Source: Dehalococcoidia bacterium
GTDB taxonomy: Bacteria > Chloroflexota > Dehalococcoidia > GIF9 > AB-539-J10
DNA length: 8,389 nt
Reading direction: 5' to 3'
NCBI GenBank assembly: GCA_030612345.1
Contig: JAUWOB010000034.1
Span: forward strand, 1-8,389
Shown here one piece after another: positions 1 through 4,845 of this stretch. The notes beneath the pieces were generated by a model. That model was given only the letters and a program-made list of their open reading frames with translations. It was not told the DNA's origin and searched no databases. How positions within the stretch are numbered: position 1 is the stretch's first letter; every line of letters starts with the position of its first letter. Made by a program: the position numbers and the translations under genes.

Positions 1-98
1 GTATATCCCCTGCCGGCGTAGAACTCCTGCTCCTCAGCGGTGAAGCTGAATGACGCACCACAGTCAGAACCTTGCAGCGTCTTCTCTGTAAACCCCAT
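1..98 (-). CDS. Small zinc-ribbon protein (zf-trcl-like), N-terminal part only
   Basis: The reading frame starts at the ATG at 98-96 and stays open to the window edge, giving 32 residues of an incomplete gene. A strong Shine-Dalgarno, AAAGGAGG, lies just upstream (about 106-113) and fixes the start. The peptide begins MGFTEKTLQGSDCGASF and continues FTAEEQEFYAGRGY. This closely resembles the start of the small 'probable zinc-ribbon' family, whose members read roughly TL-x-C-x-D-C-G-x-x-F-x-FTAGEQEFYA. Those proteins are short, cytoplasmic and of unknown role, with two CxxC metal-binding pairs. Here the first cysteine of the first pair is glycine (GSDC in place of CxDC), so zinc binding may be altered. 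The second pair would lie outside the window. The gene sits downstream of the desulforedoxin-like gene on the same strand. Family recognition is from memory of the motif. Confidence 0.75.
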   Translation of the reverse strand, partial: MGFTEKTLQGSDCGASFSFTAEEQEFYAGRGY

Positions 99-146
99 CG
101 GATGACCTCCTTTCTTTAATACTTGGCTAGAGTTTCGGTCATCCGA
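98..146 (-). promoter_or_regulatory. Leader inverted repeat covering the start site of the zinc-ribbon gene
   Basis: A perfect 10-bp inverted repeat has arms TCGGATGACC (98-107) and GGTCATCCGA (137-146), separated by 29 bases. In the minus-strand mRNA the downstream arm contains the last two G's of the Shine-Dalgarno and the A of the start codon. Folding would therefore partly hide the ribosome-binding site and ATG, with the rest of the AAAGGAGG in the loop. This suggests translational control, but the structure is inferred from complementarity only. Confidence 0.45.
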
Positions 147-214
147 CATTCGCAAGTAAGCCCGGACGAGCTGTGACAGAGGCGTGATAACCTACGCTTA
201 TAACCACCAATTCA

Positions 215-243
215 AGTATAATAAGGTATGAGGAAAATTGCAA
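215..243 (-). promoter_or_regulatory. Possible sigma-70 promoter for the zinc-ribbon gene
   Basis: On the minus strand TTGCAA (243-238, 4 of 6 matches to the -35 consensus) is followed after 17 bases by TATACT (220-215, 5 of 6 matches to the -10). Transcription would start near 208 and give a leader of about 110 nt carrying the inverted repeat at 98-146. A plus-strand TATAAT overlaps at 217-222 but has no convincing -35 partner. Confidence 0.4.
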
Positions 244-278
244 CTAGGGGACCAACCCCCATCTCTGCTTAACAGTGA

Positions 279-299
279 GGCGGCAATCTATTAGCCGCC
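279..299 (-). repeat. Hairpin at the end of the desulforedoxin-like gene
   Basis: GGCGGC (279-284) and GCCGCC (294-299) form a perfect 6-bp stem around a 9-nt loop that contains the stop codon of the desulforedoxin-like gene. A second short stem, GGGG (247-250) with CCCC (256-259), lies just beyond. Neither is followed by a clear run of T on the minus strand, so they are weak candidates for a terminator or a 3'-end protecting structure. Confidence 0.3.
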
Positions 300-455
300 G
301 GAATCCGGTAGGGTGGCCGCAGTTTGAGTCTCATCCTCTATGAGCTTCATATCCTTGCCACAGCACACGAGTGTGCCGCCGCCAACCTCTATCACTTCCA
401 CCTTGTTGCCGCAGATTTTGCACAGGTATATCTCTCCGTAGTGTCCTACAGCCAT
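291..455 (-). CDS. Desulforedoxin-like iron protein (desulfoferrodoxin N-terminal domain)
   Basis: This 54-residue protein begins MAVGHYGEIYLCKICGN and is too short for most ORF callers. It has CxxC at residues 12-15 and adjacent cysteines CC at 31-32, with 15 residues between the pairs. That is the spacing of the Dx domain, which binds one iron through four cysteines as in desulforedoxin and the N-terminus of desulfoferrodoxin. Gly-rich GGG precedes the LVCCG motif, and KDMKL follows it, as in the family. The second, superoxide-reducing domain of desulfoferrodoxin is absent, so this is probably an electron-transfer or iron-binding protein rather than a superoxide reductase; that role is inferred. 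The start is set by AGGAGGT at 461-467, five bases before the ATG. The C-terminal tail of about 14 residues is polar and unconserved-looking. It lies between the GTPase and the zinc-ribbon gene, both on the same strand. Confidence 0.85.
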   Translation of the reverse strand: MAVGHYGEIYLCKICGNKVEVIEVGGGTLVCCGKDMKLIEDETQTAATLPDSGG

Positions 456-593
456 GCTACACCTCCTGTTCTTCGCCGATTGCCCTCGATATCATAACCC
501 TCACCGCCCAAGCCTGTACCATCCCCTGGGTCAGAGGCTATACCGGGGACGCATATAGCATAACCTAATGAAAGCAGAAAGTAACGCCCAGGT

Positions 594-1571
594 CTAGACA
601 TGGAACTCGACTATGTCGCCGTCCTGAAGTGTATGTCCCTTGCTGACTCTCTGCCCGTCATACTTGCCTGAGCCCCAAATGACTGCGTATTTCAGATTCT
701 GACGGAACTCCTTATGGAGGCTTTCAGCAGCCTCTTCCACCGTGCTGCCCTGCTCCAGTATCAGGGGGTCGCTCAGGTCCGCCTTGCTGCCGGGGGTCTT
801 GGTGTAGACCCGCATGATGTTCAGGGTCCGGTAAACCGCCCTTCTGAACTCCTCCAGGCCACTGCCTTCCCGGGCTGAAACGGAGACCAGCGGAAACATG
901 TGAGCATAGTGCGAATGCAACTGCTCCCAGTTTGTCTTTGCACCTGCCAGGTCATCCTTATTCCCCACGATCAGCATCCTCCGGGGGTAAGTGCCCGGGG
1001 CTTCCGGAACGCCATCCATCAAGGGCTCTATCCTTGCCTCGCTCAGCCCTTGCAGAGCTGCCTCCACCTGGCTTAGCGGCTCCAGGGATAAATCTACGAT
1101 AATAGCAATGATATCAGCATTTCTGAGGGTGTTTGCCAGCAGTATTCTCACTTCCTTGTAACCGATGGGTGGGGTATCCACCAGTTGGATCTGGACATCC
1201 GTGACCTTCATCATTCCCGGAACCGGGGCCTGAGTGGTGAACGGATATTCGGCAATCTCAGGGAGGGCCTCGGTAACCGCCGCTAAGAGCTGTGATTTGC
1301 CGGTATTGGCCGGCCCTACCAGTATTACCTGTCCGGCACCTTCCCTCCTGATATAGAAGCCTGTACTCCTGGCCGTGGCGAGTTTTCTTTCTGCCTCCTG
1401 GGAGAACTTGGCAATCTTTCGCCGCAGGTCACCATGAAGCCTGTCGGTGCCCTTATGCTTGGGCATAAGGGCCAGCATCGTCTGCAGGGCGGCGATCTTC
1501 TCCTCCGGTTCCTTCGCTGCCCTGTATCTCTTCTCAGCCTCGAAATACTGCGGCGGTAGATTTGCTGGCAT
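594..1571 (-). CDS. DRG/Obg-related GTPase with C-terminal TGS domain
   Basis: This 325-residue protein is related to the DRG (Rbg) branch of the Obg family, GTPases that contact ribosomes or RNA. Residues 1-75 are charged and helical, as in the N-terminal region of DRG proteins. The G domain shows G1 GPANTGKS (86-93), G2 with FTT (111-113), G3 DTPP (132-135), G4 NKDD (204-207) and G5 VSA (231-233). Residues 252-325, from IMRVYTKTPG to GDIVEFHV, form a TGS domain, a ubiquitin-like fold linked to nucleic-acid or ribosome binding. In canonical DRG proteins G3 reads DxPG; here the glycine is proline. The start at 1571 gives the N-terminus MPANLPPQYFEAE, which I recall as typical of bacterial members, but no good Shine-Dalgarno precedes it. 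A longer ATG start at 1588 is in another frame. The exact cellular role is unknown. Confidence 0.85.
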   Translation of the reverse strand: MPANLPPQYFEAEKRYRAAKEPEEKIAALQTMLALMPKHKGTDRLHGDLRRKIAKFSQEAERKLATARSTGFYIRREGAGQVILVGPANTGKSQLLAAVTEALPEIAEYPFTTQAPVPGMMKVTDVQIQLVDTPPIGYKEVRILLANTLRNADIIAIIVDLSLEPLSQVEAALQGLSEARIEPLMDGVPEAPGTYPRRMLIVGNKDDLAGAKTNWEQLHSHYAHMFPLVSVSAREGSGLEEFRRAVYRTLNIMRVYTKTPGSKADLSDPLILEQGSTVEEAAESLHKEFRQNLKYAVIWGSGKYDGQRVSKGHTLQDGDIVEFHV

Positions 1572-1702
1572 ATAGCCAATTCTAACATTATGATCTCTCT
1601 ACCAAAACCTCTGGCCCTCTTTTCCGTTCTTCACAAAGACCAGGGTGGAAATGATGCTAAGGCGCGTGACTATTGCCCGATGAGAGGAGCTGTCCGAAAA
1701 CT

Positions 1703-1732
1703 TCTGTAGGGGAGCCCCTTGTGGGCTCCCGC
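1703..1732. repeat. GC-rich palindromic element beginning TCTGTAGG
   Basis: GGGAGCCC (1710-1717) and GGGCTCCC (1723-1730) form a perfect 8-bp stem with the 5-nt loop CTTGT. The stem is preceded by TCTGTAGG and followed by GCGG. The same TCTGTAGG lead-in before a GC-rich hairpin recurs at 3810. This matches the style of short dispersed intergenic palindromes (REP-like) common in some Chloroflexota genomes. There is no T tract on either side, so it is not an obvious terminator. Confidence 0.55.
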
Positions 1733-1882
1733 GGATTAGGATAGGATGAGTCCCTCGCGAGAGCACTTTTTTGACAGCCTCAGAGATGAAGGTGGCAATG
1801 TCGCACAAGTTGGGGTACATACCGTCACGTCTTATCAGGTCCTCAGGAAGTCGCCGCACAGAGAAGTGAGCAACTATTGGAC

Positions 1883-1920
1883 GCCGGTAGGCACCACGAA
1901 ATTGGAGGGCTGGTGCCGGC
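1883..1920. repeat. Inverted repeat downstream of tRNA-Lys
   Basis: GGCACCA (1890-1896) and TGGTGCC (1911-1917) are perfect 7-bp arms around a 14-nt loop. Outer bases GCC near 1883 and GGC at 1918-1920 extend the pairing across a bulge. On the minus strand the hairpin would form about 37 nt beyond the 3' end of tRNA-Lys. It could mark the end of the tRNA transcript, but no T tract follows. Confidence 0.4.
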
Positions 1921-1953
1921 AAAATGCTCGCAGAAGGAAGAGGATTTAGCTAG

Positions 1954-2026
1954 TGAGCCGTGCGAGACTCGAACTCGCGACACCCTGATTAAAAGTCAGG
2001 TGCTCTACCAACTGAGCTAACGGCCC
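1954..2026 (-). tRNA. tRNA-Lys (anticodon TTT)
   Basis: The minus strand folds as a full 73-nt cloverleaf. The acceptor arms are GGGCCGT and ACGGCTC with one G-U pair, and the discriminator base is A. The D stem is GCTC/GAGC, with loop AGTTGGTA. The anticodon stem CCTGA/TCAGG encloses CTTTTAA with anticodon TTT (window 1991-1993). The variable loop is GTGTC and the T arm is GCGAG-TTCGAGT-CTCGC. CCA is not encoded; CTAG follows, so CCA must be added enzymatically. The gene lies 24 nt downstream of the 91-residue ORF and is probably cotranscribed with it and tRNA-Gly. Confidence 0.97.
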
Positions 2027-2050
2027 ATAAGCTGGTGAACTGTGCGCAGC

Positions 2051-2326
2051 CTATTTTTCGTCTGACAGGAGATTGGACATATAGATGGCAAAAGCAGGGT
2101 GAATATCGCAGACAAATCCCCCGTCAACTGCCTCCACGGAGAAGGTTACCCTGTTTGGCTTCCTGAGGGGTTCGCCGAATTTAGTAAGCCCCATCTCATC
2201 CCAGGGCATATTGTGGCCCAGTATCTCCAGGAGGCCCTTAACATCCCTTGGGTCTTCCACTATTACTTCGAAAGGAAGTTGATGTGCTAACCCTGCCAAC
2301 TGGTCATTCCTTAGCTTTATCCTCAT
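2051..2326 (-). CDS. Small conserved-looking protein of unknown function
   Basis: I do not recognise this 91-residue protein. It begins MRIKLRNDQLAGLAHQLPFE and shows a regular pattern of alternating hydrophobic and charged segments. The segment VIVEDPRDVKGLLEILG (21-37) looks like a strand-turn-helix, and residues 59-72 look like two beta strands. A single cysteine at 73 and no membrane segment or signal peptide suggest a soluble cytoplasmic protein. It lies between two tRNA genes on the same strand, 39 nt after the 3' end of tRNA-Gly and 24 nt before tRNA-Lys, with no promoter seen between them. No clear Shine-Dalgarno precedes the ATG; the upstream bases read GATTAGCAA. The protein-like composition and lack of a better frame support a real gene, but homology is untested. 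Confidence 0.6.
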   Translation of the reverse strand: MRIKLRNDQLAGLAHQLPFEVIVEDPRDVKGLLEILGHNMPWDEMGLTKFGEPLRKPNRVTFSVEAVDGGFVCDIHPAFAIYMSNLLSDEK

Positions 2327-2365
2327 TTGCTAATCGATACTCTCGCTGCTTGCTGTCATCACCAC

Positions 2366-2437
2366 AGCGGGTGATGGGATTCGAACCCACGACGTCTTAC
2401 TTGGGAAGCAAGCACTCTACCGCTGAGTTACACCCGC
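2366..2437 (-). tRNA. tRNA-Gly (anticodon CCC)
   Basis: The minus strand gives a 72-nt cloverleaf. The acceptor arms are GCGGGTG and CACCCGC, fully paired, with discriminator T. The D stem is ACTC/GAGT with loop AGCGGTA. The anticodon stem CTTGC/GTAAG (one G-U pair) encloses TTCCCAA, placing CCC at 34-36 (window 2403-2405). The T arm is GTGGG-TTCGAAT-CCCAT. CCA is not encoded. The anticodon reads GGG codons. A near-consensus promoter stands immediately upstream, and the 91-residue ORF and tRNA-Lys follow on the same strand. Confidence 0.96.
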
Positions 2438-2447
2438 AATTAACCAT

Positions 2448-2477
2448 ATTATCAAATGGAATCAGCACTGATGTCAA
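2448..2477 (-). promoter_or_regulatory. Strong sigma-70 promoter for the tRNA-Gly transcription unit
   Basis: On the minus strand a perfect -35 TTGACA (2477-2472) is followed after 18 bases by GATAAT (2453-2448, 5 of 6 matches). The start of transcription would fall near 2441, only a few bases before the mature tRNA-Gly 5' end at 2437. It is the best -35/-10 pair in the window. Confidence 0.8.
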
Positions 2478-2671
2478 GGATGACTTGATAACGTCCACCA
2501 AACGAGTCCCGGCCATAGCTGCCCTTCAGCGTAGATGCGTGTAACAAGAATAGCATTATTCTCTCAGGTTATCAATTCCGTCCCCGGAAATGTCTTACAG
2601 GTTTAGCCGCCTATGGAAACCCGGCCTGGCCGCACATGTACCCGACATCTTGTTGTCTCCGTCGCCTCCCT

Positions 2672-2689
2672 GAAGTCGTCCGTGACTTC
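2672..2689. promoter_or_regulatory. Inverted repeat upstream of the mtnA -10 element
   Basis: GAAGTC (2672-2677) and GACTTC (2684-2689) are perfect arms around GTCCGT. The centre lies about 42 bases before the predicted mtnA start of transcription, a position where activators or repressors often bind. It could equally be a chance hairpin; no regulator gene is nearby to pair it with. Confidence 0.25.
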
Positions 2690-2710
2690 CTTTGTCTCCA
2701 TCCTTTAGAT

Positions 2711-2716
2711 TATACT
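2711..2716 (+). promoter_or_regulatory. -10 element of mtnA, implying a leaderless or near-leaderless transcript
   Basis: TATACT (5 of 6 matches) ends 7 bases before the mtnA ATG at 2724. A transcript starting 6-8 bases after the -10 would begin at or next to the start codon. The -35 region is weak (TTCCTT at 2687-2692 with 18-bp spacing). The overlapping minus-strand TATAAT (2714-2709) is noted but has no -35 partner. Confidence 0.45.
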
Positions 2717-2723
2717 AGCGGCT

Positions 2724-3761
2724 ATGGTAGTTACGGCAGTAGAGTGGCTTGACGGCAAGCTCAGGATACTGGACCAGAGCAAGCTTCCCGGGGAGCAGGT
2801 CTTTGTCGACCTGGATGATTATGGCGATGTGGTTCTGGCTATCAGGGAGATGAGGGTTCGCGGGGCGCCGGCCATCGGGGTCGCTGCGGCTGACGGCATA
2901 GCTCTGGGGGCGTCAAATATCGATACAACAGACAAGGGTGAGTTTGTCGCCCGGCTGCAGGGGGTGATGCAGAATTTTGCCGCCTCGAGGCCCACCGCGG
3001 TCAACCTCTTCCAGGCTATCGACAGGATGAAGAAAGCTATCAGGGGAGATGGCGTTGCTGAGATAAGAAGGTCGCTTGTCACTGAGGCAAAGCAGATTCA
3101 CCAAGACGAGATTGTAGCGACTGAGCAGCTCAGCCGGCTAGGAGCCGAGCTTATCAGAGATAATTTCACGCTGCTTACTCACTGTAACGCCGGCCCCCTG
3201 GCCACCGCCGGCTATGGCACCGCCCTGGGCGTAATAAGGGCTGCTAAGGAGCAAGGGAAGAGGGTGAGTGTCCTGGCCACCGAGACCCGTCCGCTTCTGC
3301 AGGGAGCCAGGCTCACCACCTGGGAGCTAATGCAGGAGGGCATCCCCGTGACGTTGATTACCGATTCCATGGCCGGCTATTTCATGCAGCAGAGGAAGAT
3401 AGACTGTGTCATCGTCGGCGCGGACAGGATTGCTGCCAACGGCGATGTGGCCAACAAGATCGGCACCTACACTCTCGCGGTACTGGCTAAGGAAAACGGT
3501 ATACCCTTTTATGTCGCTGCTCCTACAAGCACAGTTGACCTCTCCTTAAGCTCGGGAGATAAGATTCCCATCGAGGAGCGCAACCCGGAGGAAGTAACCC
3601 ATGTCCAGGGAGTCCGCATTGCTCCCGAAGGCGCAAGTGCAGCCAATCCTGCCTTCGACGTCACTCCCCACAGGTACGTAAGTGCCATAATCACCGAGAA
3701 GGGCATAATACGGGAACCTTACACAGAAGGACTAAAAGGGATGGGCGGCAGATCTTTGTAG
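2724..3761 (+). CDS. mtnA: S-methyl-5-thioribose-1-phosphate isomerase
   Basis: MtnA converts the aldose 5-methylthioribose 1-phosphate to the ketose 5-methylthioribulose 1-phosphate in the methionine salvage pathway, in the cytoplasm. The 345-residue length fits the family, and no other gene of the pathway is adjacent. The N-terminus MVVTAVEWLDGKLRILDQ matches the usual opening. RGAPAIG (46-52) is the phosphate-binding motif. THCNAG (152-157) holds the catalytic cysteine Cys154, and GADRI (232-236) holds the catalytic Asp234. ETRP (187-190), TDSMAG (213-218), NKIGTY (244-249) and NPAFDVTP (308-315) are also family signatures. This separates it from the related eIF2B alpha/beta subunits and ribose-1,5-bisphosphate isomerases, which lack this full set. 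No Shine-Dalgarno precedes the ATG, and the -10 element abuts it. Hairpin repeats follow the stop codon. Confidence 0.95.
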   Translation: MVVTAVEWLDGKLRILDQSKLPGEQVFVDLDDYGDVVLAIREMRVRGAPAIGVAAADGIALGASNIDTTDKGEFVARLQGVMQNFAASRPTAVNLFQAIDRMKKAIRGDGVAEIRRSLVTEAKQIHQDEIVATEQLSRLGAELIRDNFTLLTHCNAGPLATAGYGTALGVIRAAKEQGKRVSVLATETRPLLQGARLTTWELMQEGIPVTLITDSMAGYFMQQRKIDCVIVGADRIAANGDVANKIGTYTLAVLAKENGIPFYVAAPTSTVDLSLSSGDKIPIEERNPEEVTHVQGVRIAPEGASAANPAFDVTPHRYVSAIITEKGIIREPYTEGLKGMGGRSL

Positions 3762-3776
3762 CCGGTTTGTTTGTCA

Positions 3777-3866
3777 GGCGAGGATAAACCTCGCCACTAC
3801 GTTTATTCATCTGTAGGTGTGGGGCTTCTCCCCGCCCGCCGTATAAGCGGGAGGCGAATTTCGCCT
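3777..3866. repeat. Cluster of GC-rich hairpin elements after mtnA
   Basis: Four hairpins are packed into 90 bases. GGCGAGG (3777-3783) pairs with CCTCGCC (3789-3795) across ATAAA. GGGG (3821-3824) pairs with CCCC (3830-3833). CCCGC (3835-3839) pairs with GCGGG (3847-3851). AGGCGA (3852-3857) pairs with TCGCCT (3861-3866). The second begins after TCTGTAGG at 3810, the same lead-in as the palindrome at 1703. The first could act as the mtnA terminator because GTTTATT follows a few bases later, but the T content is modest. The arrangement fits a mosaic of dispersed intergenic palindromes. Confidence 0.55.
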
Positions 3867-3911
3867 TAGGTTGCGCTATTTGTCTTTCTGTACATGATCA
3901 GTATGACCGTG

Positions 3912-3928
3912 ATGACCATAATGGTCAT
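3912..3928. promoter_or_regulatory. Palindromic operator candidate upstream of the antitoxin gene
   Basis: ATGACCAT (3912-3919) and ATGGTCAT (3921-3928) are perfect 8-bp arms around one base. An extra ATGACC half-site occurs at 3903-3908. CATAAT (3917-3922), a 5-of-6 match to a -10 element, lies inside the palindrome, and the ribosome-binding site GAGGGGG (3929-3935) abuts it. Phd/YefM antitoxins typically bind such palindromes to repress their own operon, so this is a likely autoregulatory operator; that step is inference. Confidence 0.6.
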
Positions 3929-3939
3929 GAGGGGGTAGC

Positions 3940-4209
3940 ATGCTTAAGAGGATTTCAGGACAAAAAGCAAGACAGAGATTCGGCGAGTTGATGGACGAGG
4001 TTCGTATCAGGGGAGACAAGTATGTCGCGGAGAGAGGGAACAGACCCATGGTGGCAATCATACCGGTAGAGAAATACGTTACCTGGGAGAAGATCAGGGC
4101 AGGTCTCTATGAAAAGGTTCAACAAATACGGGAAAGAAACAAGGATGTAGAGGCAGAGATACTGGAAACCGAGATTAGAGAGGCTGTAGAAGCCGCAAGG
4201 CAGGCCTGA
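3940..4209 (+). CDS. Phd/YefM-family antitoxin
   Basis: This 89-residue protein is the likely antitoxin and DNA-binding partner of the PIN-domain toxin 16 bases downstream. The N-terminal half, with ISGQKARQRFGELMDEV (5-21), then DKYVAERGNRPMVAIIPVEKY (26-46), follows the Phd/YefM pattern: a helix of the ARxxFGxLLDEV type followed by strands of the YVIERxGKPVAAIVPxEEY type. This half dimerises and binds operator DNA. The C-terminal region, about 50-89, is a charged helical segment (KIRAGLYEKVQQIRERN) of the sort that wraps around and blocks the toxin. The start is supported by GAGGGGG at 3929-3935. A palindrome immediately upstream is the probable binding site. VapB of other fold classes is less likely because no AbrB or ribbon-helix-helix pattern is visible. 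Confidence 0.85.
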   Translation: MLKRISGQKARQRFGELMDEVRIRGDKYVAERGNRPMVAIIPVEKYVTWEKIRAGLYEKVQQIRERNKDVEAEILETEIREAVEAARQA

Positions 4210-4225
4210 CTTAAGAACTCCTCCT

Positions 4226-4660
4226 ATGCTCAGAATTGTTCTGGATACTAATGTGCTCGTGAGCGCCCTGATCGACCCTCACGGTAGACCGGCACAGATC
4301 ATGGACTACGTTCTCGGAGGCAAGATCCGCCTCTTCGTCTCACCGTCCATCGTTACGCAGTTGGAGCGAGTTTTAGGCTATCCAAAGTTGCTGAAAAGGC
4401 ATGGTCTGAAAAGGGAGGAATTGGGGGAGTTCATCTCTGATTTGCTCAGTGTCATGCTACTGATTGAGAGCGAGGAGACCATCGAGCTGATAACGGAAGA
4501 CCCTTCGGATAATAAGTACCTATCCTGTGCTCTCAATGCGAAGGCGGATTTCATCATGTCCGGGGATGTACATTTACTGAAGCTGGGCGAATACAGAGGA
4601 GTTCAAACTGTCACCGCCACCGAGTTCCTGGAGATAATGGAAAGGCAGGAGAAAGCCTGA
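4226..4660 (+). CDS. PIN-domain toxin (COG1569-type putative ribonuclease)
   Basis: This 144-residue protein belongs to the PIN superfamily of Mg2+-dependent ribonucleases, in the subgroup known as 'putative toxin-antitoxin system toxin component, PIN family'. Motifs in order are LDTNVLVSAL (6-15, Asp7 and Asn9), SIVTQLERVLGYPKL (41-55, acidic Glu47), DPSDNKYLSCAL (92-103, Asp92 and Asp95), ADFIMSGDVHLLKL (107-120, Asp108 and Asp114) and a final TATEFLEIM (130-138). The acidic residues expected for a metal site are all present, so it should be active; RNA target unknown. It follows the antitoxin by 16 bases with no recognisable Shine-Dalgarno (CTCCTCCT precedes the ATG), so its translation may depend on coupling to the antitoxin. 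Length is normal and nothing suggests decay. Confidence 0.9.
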   Translation: MLRIVLDTNVLVSALIDPHGRPAQIMDYVLGGKIRLFVSPSIVTQLERVLGYPKLLKRHGLKREELGEFISDLLSVMLLIESEETIELITEDPSDNKYLSCALNAKADFIMSGDVHLLKLGEYRGVQTVTATEFLEIMERQEKA

Positions 4661-4798
4661 TGTGTGAAGGATTGTCTGAAGCGCAATCAGGCATGGGAAG
4701 GGATCTTCCGGCTATACACCTGATGCAGGGTTTGCCAGCTATCACAGGCTTGGCATGATGGTGTCTACGCTGCCACACTGTTTGCGACGTGATACTGC

Positions 4799-4828
4799 TT
4801 TACCTTTTGGGAGTTGCGGTGCTAAAAT
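4799..4828 (+). promoter_or_regulatory. Promoter of the yebC-ruvC-ruvA operon
   Basis: TTTACC (4799-4804, 4 of 6) is followed after 18 bases by TAAAAT (4823-4828, 5 of 6). TG at 4820-4821 makes it an extended -10 element. Transcription would begin near 4835, at the edge of the GAAGGA ribosome-binding site, giving a leader of only about 11 nt. Confidence 0.6.
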
Positions 4829-4845
4829 TGATATGAAGGATAAAG

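Larger units (their letters stand above)
1572..1953. other. 382-base gap between the GTPase gene and tRNA-Lys
   Basis: No gene can be supported here. The ORFs present (minus-strand 1599-1922, 107 codons; plus-strand 1746-1949, 67 codons) lack ribosome-binding sites and have unconvincing composition. The stretch contains two strong inverted repeats, at 1710-1730 and 1890-1917, described separately. The plus-strand frame through about 1835-1950 reads like an amphipathic peptide (LLDAGRHHEIGGLVPAKCSQ) after an in-frame stop, so a decayed coding remnant is possible but unproven. The GTPase promoter must lie here or upstream, but I find no clear -35/-10 pair. Confidence 0.4.

Noticed and set aside
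524..559. Hairpins downstream of the GTPase gene as a rho-independent terminator
   Set aside because: Two short stems exist (523-537 and 537-559), but they share a base, one is AT-rich, and no T tract follows on the minus strand.
371..568. Plus-strand ORF of 65 codons
   Set aside because: It lies antisense to the desulforedoxin-like gene, which has correct motifs and a ribosome-binding site.
1599..1922. Minus-strand ORF of 107 codons between the GTPase and tRNA-Lys
   Set aside because: It has no ribosome-binding site, spans two inverted repeats, and its composition shows no domain pattern I recognise.
2248..2544. Plus-strand ORF of 98 codons
   Set aside because: It reads through the antisense of tRNA-Gly and the upstream end of the 91-residue gene; its protein-like segment (RVMGFEPTTSYLG) is the translated complement of the tRNA, a common artefact.
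2603..2701. Minus-strand frame of 32 codons divergent from mtnA
   Set aside because: No convincing Shine-Dalgarno, no promoter with a -35, and no recognisable similarity.
4661..4798. Short inverted repeats between the toxin gene and yebC (4670-4688, 4696-4709, 4733-4755)
   Set aside because: Stems are only 5-7 bp, partly bulged, without T tracts; expected at about this rate by chance.
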